Shown piece by piece: positions 49,992 to 58,699 of a stretch of 64,000 nt of DNA; position 1 is the stretch's first letter, and each line of letters begins with the position of its first letter. The notes under the pieces were generated by a model. That model had not been told where the DNA came from. It did not search any database and saw only the letters and a program-made list of their open reading frames with translations. This stretch comes from Pseudonocardia sp. MH-G8 (GTDB taxonomy: Bacteria; Actinomycetota; Actinomycetes; Mycobacteriales; Pseudonocardiaceae), in the NCBI RefSeq assembly GCF_002262885.1, contig NZ_NKYF01000023.1, positions 1 to 64,000 of the forward strand, read 5' to 3'. The position numbers were made by a program, and so were the translations under genes.

Positions 49992-50259
49992 GAGATCCGA
50001 GTGCCCGATGCACCACCTGGCGACAGATCGTTGACGGTCGACCACACACCGAATTAACGTCATCACGCCAGGTGAATCCACAGCGACCCGCACCGTGCTG
50101 GACAAGTGCATAGCGGATAGCAGTGAAGACCCGTGTGTCCACCCGTCCACGGGGCCCGGTGATCCCGCCACGCGGAACACCGCGCCGCGGATCCGTTCGC
50201 CACGCCGGCCCAGCCGCGCCGCGAACACGCCACCATCCATCGGCGACCCAGGATCCGTC

Positions 50260-50739
50260 ATGCCCCCCGATATTCACGTGACCAGCCACATCCACACCGA
50301 CGGGCCGATACCCGGCCCACACTCCCTGCTCACCCTCGTCTCCGCGGCCCACCCGGGCGGCGGCGGACGACCGACATCCGTGTTCACCGTCAACGTCCGC
50401 GAGCTGCCCGGCGCCACCCTGCACCCGGTCGCCCTCCAGTCCTGGAGGCGACGGGCGGAGGACTGGCTCTCCACCCGCCGGGCCAGCCGTCCACCCGCCC
50501 TCGCGATGAACTCCTACGTCCGGTGGCTCGAGCGGCTGCCAGGACGTCCGGTGTTCGTCGCCGACACCGCCGATCCGGACTACCTGTTCCTCTACTGGTA
50601 CCTGCAGCGCTTCACCGGGGACTGGCCGTTCGCCAGCACCCTCGGCGACGCCGCGCTGCACTCCCGGATGACCTGCACGACCCTCTGCTCGCTCTCGGGG
50701 TGCCGGACGCCGAACACGACGCTGGCCCACACGAGCTGA
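50260..50739 (+). CDS. Exonuclease-like protein without its catalytic acids
   Basis: A 159-residue protein of the small DEDD-type 3'-5' exonuclease family seen in actinobacteria. The motif normally DIETDGPIPG reads HIHTDGPIPG, so both first-site acids are His. The middle ADPDYLFLYWYLQRFTG keeps the shape of the second site. The C-terminus ends early at TLCSLSGCRTPNTTLAHTS and lacks the last acid motif, possibly by frameshift. It is probably inactive or a decaying gene. AGGA lies 7 nt before ATG 50260. Confidence 0.7.
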   Translation: MPPDIHVTSHIHTDGPIPGPHSLLTLVSAAHPGGGGRPTSVFTVNVRELPGATLHPVALQSWRRRAEDWLSTRRASRPPALAMNSYVRWLERLPGRPVFVADTADPDYLFLYWYLQRFTGDWPFASTLGDAALHSRMTCTTLCSLSGCRTPNTTLAHTS

Positions 50740-50749
50740 CCAGGTGCCT

Positions 50750-50792
50750 CACCGGTGGCCGGTGCTGACTGCAGCAGCACCGGCCACCGGTG
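50750..50792 (+). terminator. Perfect 18-bp stem-loop
   Basis: CACCGGTGGCCGGTGCTG at 50750-50767 pairs with its exact complement at 50775-50792 around a 7-nt loop. It is the strongest simple hairpin in the window and follows the exonuclease-like gene by 10 bp. Confidence 0.8.
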
Positions 50793-50870
50793 TGTCCGCA
50801 CCGTTCACACCTGCACACGTTCTCACCGAACCGGCCCACGAGGCGGAGCGCGACGCCTACCGTCCGGCCC

Positions 50871-51653
50871 GTGACCGAACCCGCTTCCGTCCTCGACACG
50901 CCCCGCCACGTCCTCACCGCGGTCGAGTTCGACGTGCTGTGGGAGTGGCTGGGCCTCGGGCCCACCCCGGTCGTGTTGCAGATCGCCTCACCCGGCCGCA
51001 GCCATCTCGAACGACGCGCCGTGCAGGCCGACGCCTGGCGCGGGCTTCGGGCACGCGGGCTCGCCGGGTCCGACGGTCCGGAGGCCGAGCTCGTGCGGCT
51101 CCTGCACCTGCTCGCCCGGCCCACCGAGCAGCTCGAACTGCGCGCCGTGTGGGGACGGGAGGTCCGGGTGCTGGGATCCGGGCGCGCCGGGGTCGCCGCG
51201 CTCGGGCACCGGACCGAAGGCACGGTCACGGTCACGGCCTGCGGCTCGCTGCCGGCCGCGCTGGTCTCGGCGTTCCCGCCCGCGAGCCGCGGTGCCGGCC
51301 GCGCCTGTACCGCGCCCACCGCCGCGCTCGCCGGTGTGCCCGTGGCCGACGCCCGCCCGGCGCTGCTGCGGCACGGGGTCCCGGCCGCAGAGGCGAGCCT
51401 GCTCGTCCGCATGCTCACCGACACCGACCGGCGCGCCCAGGTCGTGGCGCTCGCCGCCGACCGCTGGGGCGTGCTGCGGCGCGCCGGAGGCGTCCTCGGC
51501 GTACTGGACGGCGCGCGCGGGCGCTACCTGCTCACACGCAGCGCCGGCGACGACGGCACCGAGTGGGTGACGGTGGCCCCCGCCGATACGCGCGAGCTCC
51601 GGCACCGGATCACGCAGCTGCTGGCCACCGCGAACGCGACCGCCGCGGGGTGA
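50871..51653 (+). CDS. EspG-family ESX secretion-associated protein
   Basis: A 260-residue protein of the EspG family, the chaperones that bring PE/PPE-like substrates to type VII (ESX) secretion systems. The start LTAVEFDVLWEWLGLGPTP and the terminal RGRYLLTRSAGDDGTEW with VTVAPAD are family-like. GTG at 50871 lies 7 nt after TACCGT (50858-50863), a leaderless arrangement. No other ESX gene is nearby. Confidence 0.78.
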   Translation: MTEPASVLDTPRHVLTAVEFDVLWEWLGLGPTPVVLQIASPGRSHLERRAVQADAWRGLRARGLAGSDGPEAELVRLLHLLARPTEQLELRAVWGREVRVLGSGRAGVAALGHRTEGTVTVTACGSLPAALVSAFPPASRGAGRACTAPTAALAGVPVADARPALLRHGVPAAEASLLVRMLTDTDRRAQVVALAADRWGVLRRAGGVLGVLDGARGRYLLTRSAGDDGTEWVTVAPADTRELRHRITQLLATANATAAG

Positions 51654-51657
51654 CCGG

Positions 51658-52053
51658 CTACCGGTCCACGCGCGCGGTCAGCCCGCGCCCCGCCACGGCA
51701 CCGGCCACGCCGGCGAGCACCGTGAGCCCGGCGAGCAGGATCGTCAACCACCCGAGGCCGGCGGCGAGCAGGCCGAGCGCCGCCGAGGTCGCGCCGATCG
51801 CGAGGCCGGTGCGCGCCACCGCGGCCCCGGTCCGGTTCCGCGAGACGTAACGGGCGGCCGCCGCCGTCAGCAGGATCGCGAGCAACCCGCTCAGCGGAGC
51901 GATCACCGCAGTGGGCGGCAGCACGAAGTACGCGACGTCGTCCACGAACTGCGCGCCGAGCCCGGCGAGCAGGACGGCGCTCGTGGGCACACGCGAGGTG
52001 GCAGGCAGGATCGTCATGGCACCGATCGTCCGCGCGAGCAGCCCCGCAGCCAT
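51658..52053 (-). CDS. Small integral membrane protein
   Basis: A 131-residue protein with four hydrophobic helices (AVLLAGLGAQFVDDVAYFVL, AVIAPLSGLLAILLTAAAA, GLAIGATSAALGLLAAGLG, LLAGLTVLAGVAGAVAG). GGGGGAA precedes ATG 52053. It is convergent with the EspG gene, 4 bp apart. No family is recognised. Confidence 0.65.
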   Translation of the reverse strand: MAAGLLARTIGAMTILPATSRVPTSAVLLAGLGAQFVDDVAYFVLPPTAVIAPLSGLLAILLTAAAARYVSRNRTGAAVARTGLAIGATSAALGLLAAGLGWLTILLAGLTVLAGVAGAVAGRGLTARVDR

Positions 52054-52078
52054 CAGGGTTCCCCCCGACCCGGCCCCC

Positions 52079-52203
52079 GATCCCGCGAGTCGAGCTCTGG
52101 GCGCGCACGAGTCGCACCCACCTCCCCGCGAATCGCGCCCCCCTCCCCACGAATCGGGGCCCCCTCCCCGCCAGTCGGGCGCTCCCGCGCGCGAGTCGCG
52201 AGA
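52079..52203. repeat. Degenerate CGACTCGCGG-core repeat cluster
   Basis: Several decayed cores, CCGCGAGTCGAG, GCACGAGTCGCAC, CCGCGAATCGCG, CCACGAATCGGG, CGCCAGTCGGG and GCGCGAGTCGCGAG, lie about 20 bp apart in the gap before the DUF559 gene. They look like old copies of the element. Confidence 0.75.
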
Positions 52204-52320
52204 TCATGCCCCAGGTCGGCGCGCGGCACGATCGCGCGTGGTTGTCCACCTCACGATCGGTCCATCCACAAGTTCGCGGTCGATCTGTTCCCGGCCGCGG
52301 GACGCCCGGATCGTGAATGG

Positions 52321-53331
52321 ATGGACACGACGAGCGCCGGGCGGCATGGCGCCTTCTCCCGCAAGGACGCCATCACCCGCTTCGGCGAGCAGGAGGTGCG
52401 GCGCCGGCAGGAGTCGGGCAGGTGGCACGCCCTCTGGCCGGGCCTGCTGGTCGAGGCGGCGCGGACGACGGACCCGCTCACGATCGCCTCGGCAGCGGTG
52501 CTCCTCGGCGGCGACGACGCGCTGCTGGCCGGTCCCACAGCCGCCCATCTGCACGGGTGCCGCTCCGTCGAGCCCCTTCCCGTGCACCTGATCGTCCCGT
52601 ACGGGCACTGGTTGCGCACCCGCCCCGGGCTCGTCGTGCACAACGGTGCGGAGCTTCGTGCGGATCGGGAGGTCCGCGAGGAGCTGCCGGTGCTCTGCCT
52701 CCACCGCGTGCTCGCCGACATGCTGTGCCGTAGCAGACCGTCTGATGCTCTGGCGCTGATCGATGAGGTCCTCGCCAGGACACAACCCGGTGAGCGTGCT
52801 GCCTGCCGCGCTGCGATCACGCGAAGGGTGGAGCGTCGGCTGGACCGCCGGGGGACGCGGCGTGCCGCCCGGCTCCTCGCTGTCGCCACCGGCAAGGCCG
52901 CATCGCCGGCCGAGAGCTGGTTCTTCTGGACGGTCGTCGACAACGGGTTTCCTCCACCCGAGGTCAACTGGTCGCTGGTGGGCCCGGACGGGCACGAGCT
53001 CTTCCGGCTCGACTACGCATGGCCCCAGCTGCGCATCGCCATCGAGTACAACGGCTACGCCTACCACGTCGGGCGGGAGGCCGAAGACGCGGCACGTGCC
53101 GAGGACCTCCGGCGCCGAGGCTGGATCGTCATCACCGTGGCGGTCGACGACCTCGCTCATCCGGGCCACTTCGAGGGATTGCTCGAAGACGCGTTCCGCC
53201 GGCGCGGTGTGGACATGGGCAGGCGGACACCCCGCGTCCTCCAGGGCCGCCCGCACCGCGACCTACGTGAGCGGAAGCGCCCGCGGCGCGCCGCCCCGGC
53301 ATCCACAGCTCCGGTACTGCGCCCGGGCTGA
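52321..53331 (+). CDS. AbiEi-like/DUF559 nuclease-fold protein
   Basis: A 336-residue protein. The first 130 residues resemble the winged-helix AbiEi-type region (RHGAFSRKDAITRFGEQEVR, GPTAAHLHGCRSVEPLPVHL). The C-terminal part has a Vsr/DUF559 nuclease fold with the PD-(D/E)xK acids in FRLDYAWPQLRIAIEYNGYA. Many actinobacteria carry such genes with no proven role. Its N-terminal part is shared with antitoxins, but no toxin partner is adjacent. ATG at 52321 is the only good start. Confidence 0.75.
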   Translation: MDTTSAGRHGAFSRKDAITRFGEQEVRRRQESGRWHALWPGLLVEAARTTDPLTIASAAVLLGGDDALLAGPTAAHLHGCRSVEPLPVHLIVPYGHWLRTRPGLVVHNGAELRADREVREELPVLCLHRVLADMLCRSRPSDALALIDEVLARTQPGERAACRAAITRRVERRLDRRGTRRAARLLAVATGKAASPAESWFFWTVVDNGFPPPEVNWSLVGPDGHELFRLDYAWPQLRIAIEYNGYAYHVGREAEDAARAEDLRRRGWIVITVAVDDLAHPGHFEGLLEDAFRRRGVDMGRRTPRVLQGRPHRDLRERKRPRRAAPASTAPVLRPG

Positions 53332-53394
53332 TCTCCGTCAGTCGAATCCGCGTCGGGCGCCCACACCGGGACGGACGGCGCGAGAACCGCGGCG

Positions 53395-53844
53395 TCAGAG
53401 GGACTTGCGGCTGGGACGGCTGCGGAGCGCCGCGACGTAGTCATCGGGGGCGCCCGCCTGCTCTGCGGCATCTGCGAGTACGCCGAGGTAGCGCGCGCTC
53501 GGCACGCCACCTTCGTAGGCATCGAGCACGTAGATCCAGGCGAGCACGTCGCCGTCGAGCGTGTGCACCCGCAGGCGCAGCTTCTTGTGCAGGCCGAGCT
53601 CCCCGCCCTCCCAGCGGTCGAGCTGCGGGGCGTCGAGCTCGGACACGTCGTAGAGCACGACGAACACCTGCGAGCCCGCCTCTTCGACCACCGTGGAGAG
53701 CGCGCCCTCCCAGCCGTAGTCCTCACCCCCGAAGGTGAGGCGCCAGCCCATGAGCCACCCGGTACCCGCCATCGGCGAGTGCGGAGCGCGCTCCTTCATC
53801 TGGGCGGGATCCATGTTCGACCCGTAGGCGGCGTAGAGCGGCAC
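53395..53844 (-). CDS. Gamma-glutamylcyclotransferase-like protein
   Basis: A 149-residue AIG2/GGCT-fold protein. The substrate motif AAYGSNMDPAQM and a downstream acidic region (GWEGALSTVVEEAG) are present. GTG at 53844 gives this motif at the very N-terminus and lies 6 nt after a minus-strand TACTCT box (complement of 53851-53856), so the message is leaderless. Its substrate may be gamma-glutamyl dipeptides or another amine. Confidence 0.82.
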   Translation of the reverse strand: MPLYAAYGSNMDPAQMKERAPHSPMAGTGWLMGWRLTFGGEDYGWEGALSTVVEEAGSQVFVVLYDVSELDAPQLDRWEGGELGLHKKLRLRVHTLDGDVLAWIYVLDAYEGGVPSARYLGVLADAAEQAGAPDDYVAALRSRPSRKSL

Positions 53845-53918
53845 CGGAACAGAGTAGAGCGAGCTCCGCCGCGTACCGTGCTCGGGGAACGGATCGGACA
53901 CGAAGGGGGCGTAGCCCG

Positions 53919-55322
53919 GTGACGCGGATCGTGATCATGGGTGGCGGACCGGCGGGCTACGAGGCCGCCCTCGTAGCGGCCCAGCACGGAAGTGATGTCA
54001 CCGTCGTCGAGCGTGACGGCATGGGCGGCGCCTGCGTCCTCGACGACTGCGTGCCGTCGAAGACGTTCATCTCGTCGGCCGGGATCCGCGTCGAGATGAA
54101 CCAGGCACCGGACCTCGGTGTCACCGCCGATCCGTACGCGATCGGGGTCGACCTGCCCACCGTGCACGCCCGGGTCAAGGGACTTGCGCTGGCGCAGTCC
54201 GCTGACGTGCGGGCGCGCGTCGAGCGGGAAGGCGTGCGGATCGTGCGGGGCACGGCCGAGTTCACCGACGAGCCTGCTGCCCGCGCGCCCCACCTCGTCG
54301 TGGCCCGTACACCCGACGGCGGCCGCGAGGAGCTGCCCGCCGACGTCGTCCTGATCGCGACCGGCGCCACGCCCCGGGTGCTGCCCGATGCGGAACCCGA
54401 CGGGGAGCGCGTGCTCACCTGGCGTCAGCTCTACGACCTGGAGGAGCTTCCCGAGCACCTCGTGGTGGTGGGATCGGGTGTCACCGGCGCCGAGTTCGTG
54501 TCGGCGTACGTCGAGTTGGGCGCGCGGGTGACCCTCGTGTCCAGCCGCGACCGCGTCCTGCCCGGCGAGGATGCCGATGCCGCAGCCGTCCTGCAGGACG
54601 TCTTCACCGATCGCGGCGTGGAGATCCTCTCGCAGTCTCGCGCCGACTCGGTGAAGCGTGACGGTGACGGCGTGGTCGTCACGCTCTCCGACGGCCGCAC
54701 GATCACGGGCTCGCACGCGCTCATGACGGTCGGCTCGGTACCCAACACCAGCGACCTCGCGCTCGAGAAGATCGGTGTCGAGACCGGGCGGGGCGGGTTC
54801 ATCCCGGTCGACCGGGTGTCGCGCACCTCCGTGCCCGGTGTCTACGCGGCGGGCGACTGCACCGGAGTGCTGATGCTCGCCTCGGTCGCCGCGATGCAGG
54901 GACGGATCGCGATGTGGCACGCCCTCGGCGAGGGGGTCGCACCGATCAAGCTGAAGACCGTGGCGGCGGCGGTGTTCACCCGGCCGGAGATCGCGACCGT
55001 CGGTATCAGCCAGCGCGCGATCGACGCAGGCGAGGTGCCGGCGCGCACGATCATGCTCCCGCTCTCCACGAACCCCAGGGCCAAGATGCAGGCCCTGCGG
55101 CGGGGGTTCGTGAAGCTGTTCTGCCGCCCGGCCACAGGAGTGGTGGTCGGCGGTGTGGTGGTGGCACCGGTCGCGAGCGAGCTGATCCTGCCGATCGCCC
55201 TCGCGGTGCAGAACGGGCTGACGGTCGCAGACCTCGCCCACACCTTCTCGGTCTACCCGTCGCTGTCGGGCTCGATCACCGAGGCCGGGCGGCAGCTCAT
55301 GCGCCACGGCGACCTGGACTGA
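53919..55322 (+). CDS. lpdA: LpdA-type flavoprotein disulfide reductase/NAD(P)H quinone reductase
   Basis: A 467-residue FAD- and NAD(P)-dependent reductase. FAD binding is IVIMGGGPAGYEAALVAAQ, the redox Cys pair is GGACVLDDCVPSKT, the NAD site is LVVVGSGVTGAEFVSAYVEL, and AAGDCTGVLMLASVAA is the second FAD motif. The C-terminal segment FSVYPSLSGSITEAGRQ lacks the His-Glu dyad of lipoamide dehydrogenase, so a quinone reductase role like Rv3303c is likelier. The start is GTG at 53919. The neighbour downstream is an M20 amidohydrolase, as in mycobacteria. Confidence 0.88.
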   Translation: MTRIVIMGGGPAGYEAALVAAQHGSDVTVVERDGMGGACVLDDCVPSKTFISSAGIRVEMNQAPDLGVTADPYAIGVDLPTVHARVKGLALAQSADVRARVEREGVRIVRGTAEFTDEPAARAPHLVVARTPDGGREELPADVVLIATGATPRVLPDAEPDGERVLTWRQLYDLEELPEHLVVVGSGVTGAEFVSAYVELGARVTLVSSRDRVLPGEDADAAAVLQDVFTDRGVEILSQSRADSVKRDGDGVVVTLSDGRTITGSHALMTVGSVPNTSDLALEKIGVETGRGGFIPVDRVSRTSVPGVYAAGDCTGVLMLASVAAMQGRIAMWHALGEGVAPIKLKTVAAAVFTRPEIATVGISQRAIDAGEVPARTIMLPLSTNPRAKMQALRRGFVKLFCRPATGVVVGGVVVAPVASELILPIALAVQNGLTVADLAHTFSVYPSLSGSITEAGRQLMRHGDLD

Positions 55323-55337
55323 CTGCCACATCCCGCC

Positions 55338-55418
55338 GCAACACGTACGCACCCAAGCCCCGACTCGCGGGATGGGGAGCCCGACTCGCGCGGGGCAGAC
55401 CCCGACTCGCGGGGTCGG
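55338..55418. repeat. CGACTCGCGG-core repeat cluster, three units
   Basis: ACACGTACGCACCCAAGCCC begins the element, followed by CCCGACTCGCGG (twice) and a variant CCGACTCGCGCGGG. It lies between lpdA and the M20 gene, 11 bp before the stop codon of the latter. Confidence 0.85.
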
Positions 55419-55428
55419 GGAGCAGGGG

Positions 55429-56667
55429 TCAGCTGGTCAGGGCGGTGAGGGCGGCCTGGGTGAGGACGCGGACCCCGAAGGGGAGGGCGCGTTCGTCGAG
55501 GTCGAACGTGGGCTGGTGGATGTCACGCATCGGGCCGTGGCCGGACCAGACGCCGAGGCGGGCCATCGAGCCGGGGACGTGCTCGAGGTACCAGGCGAAG
55601 TCCTCGCCCCCGCTGGACTGCTCGGTGCTCGCCGAGGCGTCGGGGCCGCGGACGGTGACGGCGGCGTCGGCGAGCATGCCGGCGCTGAGCTCTTCGTTGA
55701 CGACGGGCGGCACACCGCGGATGTGATCGACCTCGTAGGTGACACCGGTGGGGGCCAGCACGGACGCGATCAGCCGCTGCATCGTGCCCTCCAGCTCGCC
55801 CCAGGTGGCGTGGTCGGCGGTGCGCAGCGTGCCGCGCAGTACGCCGTTCTGCGGGATCGCGTTGGCCGCCTCACCCGCCTGCACGGCGCCCCAGACCAGG
55901 ACGGTGCCCGAGCGCGGGTCGACATGGCGGGTGAGCAGCAGCGGGACCTGCGTGATCAGCAGGCCGATGGCCTCCACGAGGTCGGCGGTGAGGTGGGGGC
56001 GCGAGGTGTGCCCGCCCGGCGAGGTGAGCCGGATCTCGACCACGTCGCAGGCGGACGTGATCGGCCCGACGCGGGTGCCGAGCTTCCCGACCTCCAGCCG
56101 CGGGTCGCAGTGCAGTGCGAAGATGCGCTCCACGCCCTCCATGGCGCCGTCGGCGACCATGTCCATGGCGCCGCCGGGCTGCACCTCCTCGGCGGGCTGG
56201 AAGATCAGCCGCACGCGACCGGGCAGCGACGGCGCCGACGCGAGCGCGAGCCCGGTGCCGAGCAGCATCGCCGTGTGGGCGTCATGACCGCAGGCGTGCA
56301 TCACGCCGTCGACGGTGGACGCGAACGGCAGGCCGGTGGCCTCCTGGAGGGGCAGCGCGTCGAGGTCGGCCCGCAGCGCGACGCAGCGGTCGCCGTAACC
56401 GACGTCGCAGACCAGCCCGGTGCCACCGGGGAGGGTGCGGGGCTCGAGGCCGGCGTCCATCAGCTGCTGCGCGACGAGCTGCGTGGAGAGGAGTTCGGCG
56501 CGGCCGAGCTCCGGTACCGAATGCAGGCGACGGCGCCAGCCCACGACATCGGTGCCGTGGGCGGCGAGCCACGAATCCAGCCATGCGGGCCCGCTGCCGG
56601 CGCCGAGGTCGGCAACGGCGAGGTCAGCGGACGGCACGAGGTCGGTGTGCGCCTCCAGCAAGGTCAC
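55429..56667 (-). CDS. M20-family amidohydrolase (AmiB1 type)
   Basis: A 412-residue zinc-dependent amidohydrolase of peptidase family M20. The metal motifs are GVMHACGHDAHTAMLLGTG, FQPAEEVQPGGAM and the dimer/active site GEDFAWYLEHVPG. It likely hydrolyses N-acyl amino acids or a peptidoglycan amide. The GTG at 56667 is the start. Convergent with lpdA. Confidence 0.88.
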   Translation of the reverse strand: MTLLEAHTDLVPSADLAVADLGAGSGPAWLDSWLAAHGTDVVGWRRRLHSVPELGRAELLSTQLVAQQLMDAGLEPRTLPGGTGLVCDVGYGDRCVALRADLDALPLQEATGLPFASTVDGVMHACGHDAHTAMLLGTGLALASAPSLPGRVRLIFQPAEEVQPGGAMDMVADGAMEGVERIFALHCDPRLEVGKLGTRVGPITSACDVVEIRLTSPGGHTSRPHLTADLVEAIGLLITQVPLLLTRHVDPRSGTVLVWGAVQAGEAANAIPQNGVLRGTLRTADHATWGELEGTMQRLIASVLAPTGVTYEVDHIRGVPPVVNEELSAGMLADAAVTVRGPDASASTEQSSGGEDFAWYLEHVPGSMARLGVWSGHGPMRDIHQPTFDLDERALPFGVRVLTQAALTALTS

Positions 56668-57059
56668 CGGGCATCACCGCGCCCACTCACCGCCGGTCGA
56701 TCCGCGACGGCGCGGTGCGGCACCGGACCGCGCATCGAGGCTGCTCTGGCGTGCATCTCCCAATGGTGCTCACCCGGACGGCGGTGTACCAACCGGAATC
56801 GGCCCTCGTGGCGGTTTCGGCGCCGAGGTGTTGCCGATCTGAGGCAGGCGGGCGCACGGGTCGTGACGAACGGTCGCGAAGACGTGCGCCGAACGGGGAA
56901 TGGCGCCGCTCGTCGCAGCTTCGCGAACGCGGCGGGTGGTCGCATCCCCCAGTGCTACCCGTTGCCCCGGCCCCGACGCGCGCGTCACGCGAGGCCACCC
57001 GGAGCGGTGATCCGGGGGGCGAGGCGGCACGGTGGGGTCCGGCTCGTCAGAATGGGCAG
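56668..57059. other. 392-bp gene-free region before the Ser/Thr kinase
   Basis: No gene is supported. It separates the divergent M20 and kinase genes and must hold both promoters. CAGAAT at 57048-57053, 6 nt before the kinase GTG, may be its -10 box. No repeat is seen. Confidence 0.5.
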
Positions 57060-58673
57060 GTGACGCAGGAGGGCTCGGACGTCGAGCAGGCGCGGCAGAT
57101 CGGTGGCAGGTACACCCTGTCCGGTCTGCTGGGCGCCGGCGCCATGGGCACCGTCTGGTCCGGTTTCGACGAGGTGCTGCAGCGCCGCGTCGCGGTCAAG
57201 GAGTTGAAGGTCCCGCCCGGGGTGCCGGCCCACGAGGCCGAGGAGGCGCGGGAGCGCATGATGCGGGAGGCGCGGGCCCTCGGTGGCCTGTCGCACCCGA
57301 ACATCATCACCGTCTTCGACGTGGTGGACGTCGACGGCGAGCCGATGGTCGTGATGGAGCTCGTGCCGTCGCGCAACCTCGCCACGATGATCGGGGAGCA
57401 CGGCACCCTCAGCATGTCGCAGGTCGCGGTGGTCGGTTTCGCCACGGCGGGCGGCCTGCGCGCCGCGCACCGCAGCGGGATCACCCACCGCGACGTCAAG
57501 CCCGGCAACGTCCTCATCGCCGACGACGGCCGCGTCAAGCTCACCGACTTCGGGATCGCCCGCAACGTCGCCGACGCACCCATGACGAGCGCCGGCCTCG
57601 TGCTCGGCTCGCCCGCCTACATCGCGCCCGAGGTGGCGATGGGCCAGCTCGTCACACCGGCCGCTGACCTGTGGGGCCTGGGCGCCACGCTGTACGCGGC
57701 GGTCGAGGGCCGCCCGCCCTACGACGTCAACGGCGATCCGGTCGCCACGATCACCGAGGTCGTGGACGGCGAGGTCCCGCGCCCGCGCGGGTCCGGCCCG
57801 GTCGTGGACGTGATCGCGGCGCTGATGCGCAAGGAACCGGACGCCCGGATGCCGCTGGAGGAGGTGCGCCAGCGCCTGCGACCGCTGATCGACGACCCGG
57901 ACGACCCGGTCTACCCCGGCTCACCGGACGCGCCGACGATCGGTGCGGGCATCACCGTGCCCAGCCCACCGCGGGCCGAGCACGCGGGTCGCGCCGCGCC
58001 CCTGGCGCCCAGCCCGACGGGCACCCGGGCGCCGGTGGGCGCGTCGCCGCTCGCCACCTCACCCGGCGCGTTGCCGGTGCCGCCGCGCGGCGCGTCCGCC
58101 ACCCGGTCGAGCCGGGTCGCGGCCCGACCGGCCCCGAGGCAGACGGTCACCGGAGCCGCCGCCGTCGGCCTCGTCGTCGCCGGCGCCGTCGTGGTGCTGG
58201 CGGGTGTGGCCAGTGGCTGGAGCGCCACGCGCCTGCTGGGCGGGCAGTCCCCGGCCACCACGCTGAACGTCACGTCGACGAGCACCCAGCTGCAGCAGCA
58301 CAGCGACGAGCTCGGCTTCACGATCCCGGTGCCGCAGAACTGGACGCCCTACCCGCACCAGCCCGTGGACGGCGAGCCGTCGGTGAGCTTCGTGAGCCCG
58401 GACGGCAGCGAGGAGCTCATGGTGCAGCGGGCCGCGTCCACGGAGGACGCGCGGTCCGTGCCGGGCACGACGCTGGAGGAGTCGGCGTCGGAGCCGGAGG
58501 GCGCCGTCCAGCTGCGCTACAACGACGAGGAGCGCGCCTCCTGGCGGCACGTCCTGCCCGCCGACGAAGGCGCCTGGACCGTCACGCTGACCGTGCCCCA
58601 ACGCGCGGCCGGCGCCACCTCGGCCGCGCTGTTCGAGCTGCTGGTGGACGGCTTCGCGCCGACGACGACCTGA
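57060..58673 (+). CDS. Membrane serine/threonine protein kinase (Hanks type)
   Basis: A 537-residue kinase with an intracellular catalytic domain (residues about 16-270), with ALGAGAMGTVWSGFDEVLQ-like Gly loop, K in VAVKELK, HRDVKPGNVL and TDFGIARNV. A Pro/Ala-rich linker, one transmembrane helix (VGLVVAGAVVVLAGVASGW) and an extracellular domain of about 150 residues follow. The outer part has no PASTA repeats. GTG at 57060 lies 6 nt after CAGAAT. It probably senses an envelope signal. Confidence 0.9.
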   Translation: MTQEGSDVEQARQIGGRYTLSGLLGAGAMGTVWSGFDEVLQRRVAVKELKVPPGVPAHEAEEARERMMREARALGGLSHPNIITVFDVVDVDGEPMVVMELVPSRNLATMIGEHGTLSMSQVAVVGFATAGGLRAAHRSGITHRDVKPGNVLIADDGRVKLTDFGIARNVADAPMTSAGLVLGSPAYIAPEVAMGQLVTPAADLWGLGATLYAAVEGRPPYDVNGDPVATITEVVDGEVPRPRGSGPVVDVIAALMRKEPDARMPLEEVRQRLRPLIDDPDDPVYPGSPDAPTIGAGITVPSPPRAEHAGRAAPLAPSPTGTRAPVGASPLATSPGALPVPPRGASATRSSRVAARPAPRQTVTGAAAVGLVVAGAVVVLAGVASGWSATRLLGGQSPATTLNVTSTSTQLQQHSDELGFTIPVPQNWTPYPHQPVDGEPSVSFVSPDGSEELMVQRAASTEDARSVPGTTLEESASEPEGAVQLRYNDEERASWRHVLPADEGAWTVTLTVPQRAAGATSAALFELLVDGFAPTTT

Positions 58674-58699
58674 TCGGGGCCACCCGTAGGCTGCCGGGC

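Noticed and set aside
52321..53331. Complete type IV toxin-antitoxin system
   Set aside because: Only an AbiEi-like N-terminal region is present, fused to a nuclease fold. No AbiEii-type nucleotidyltransferase is adjacent.
56115..57059. Upstream extension of the Ser/Thr kinase frame by over 300 codons
   Set aside because: The extension is antisense to the M20 amidohydrolase and is Arg-rich. The kinase domain starts shortly after GTG 57060.
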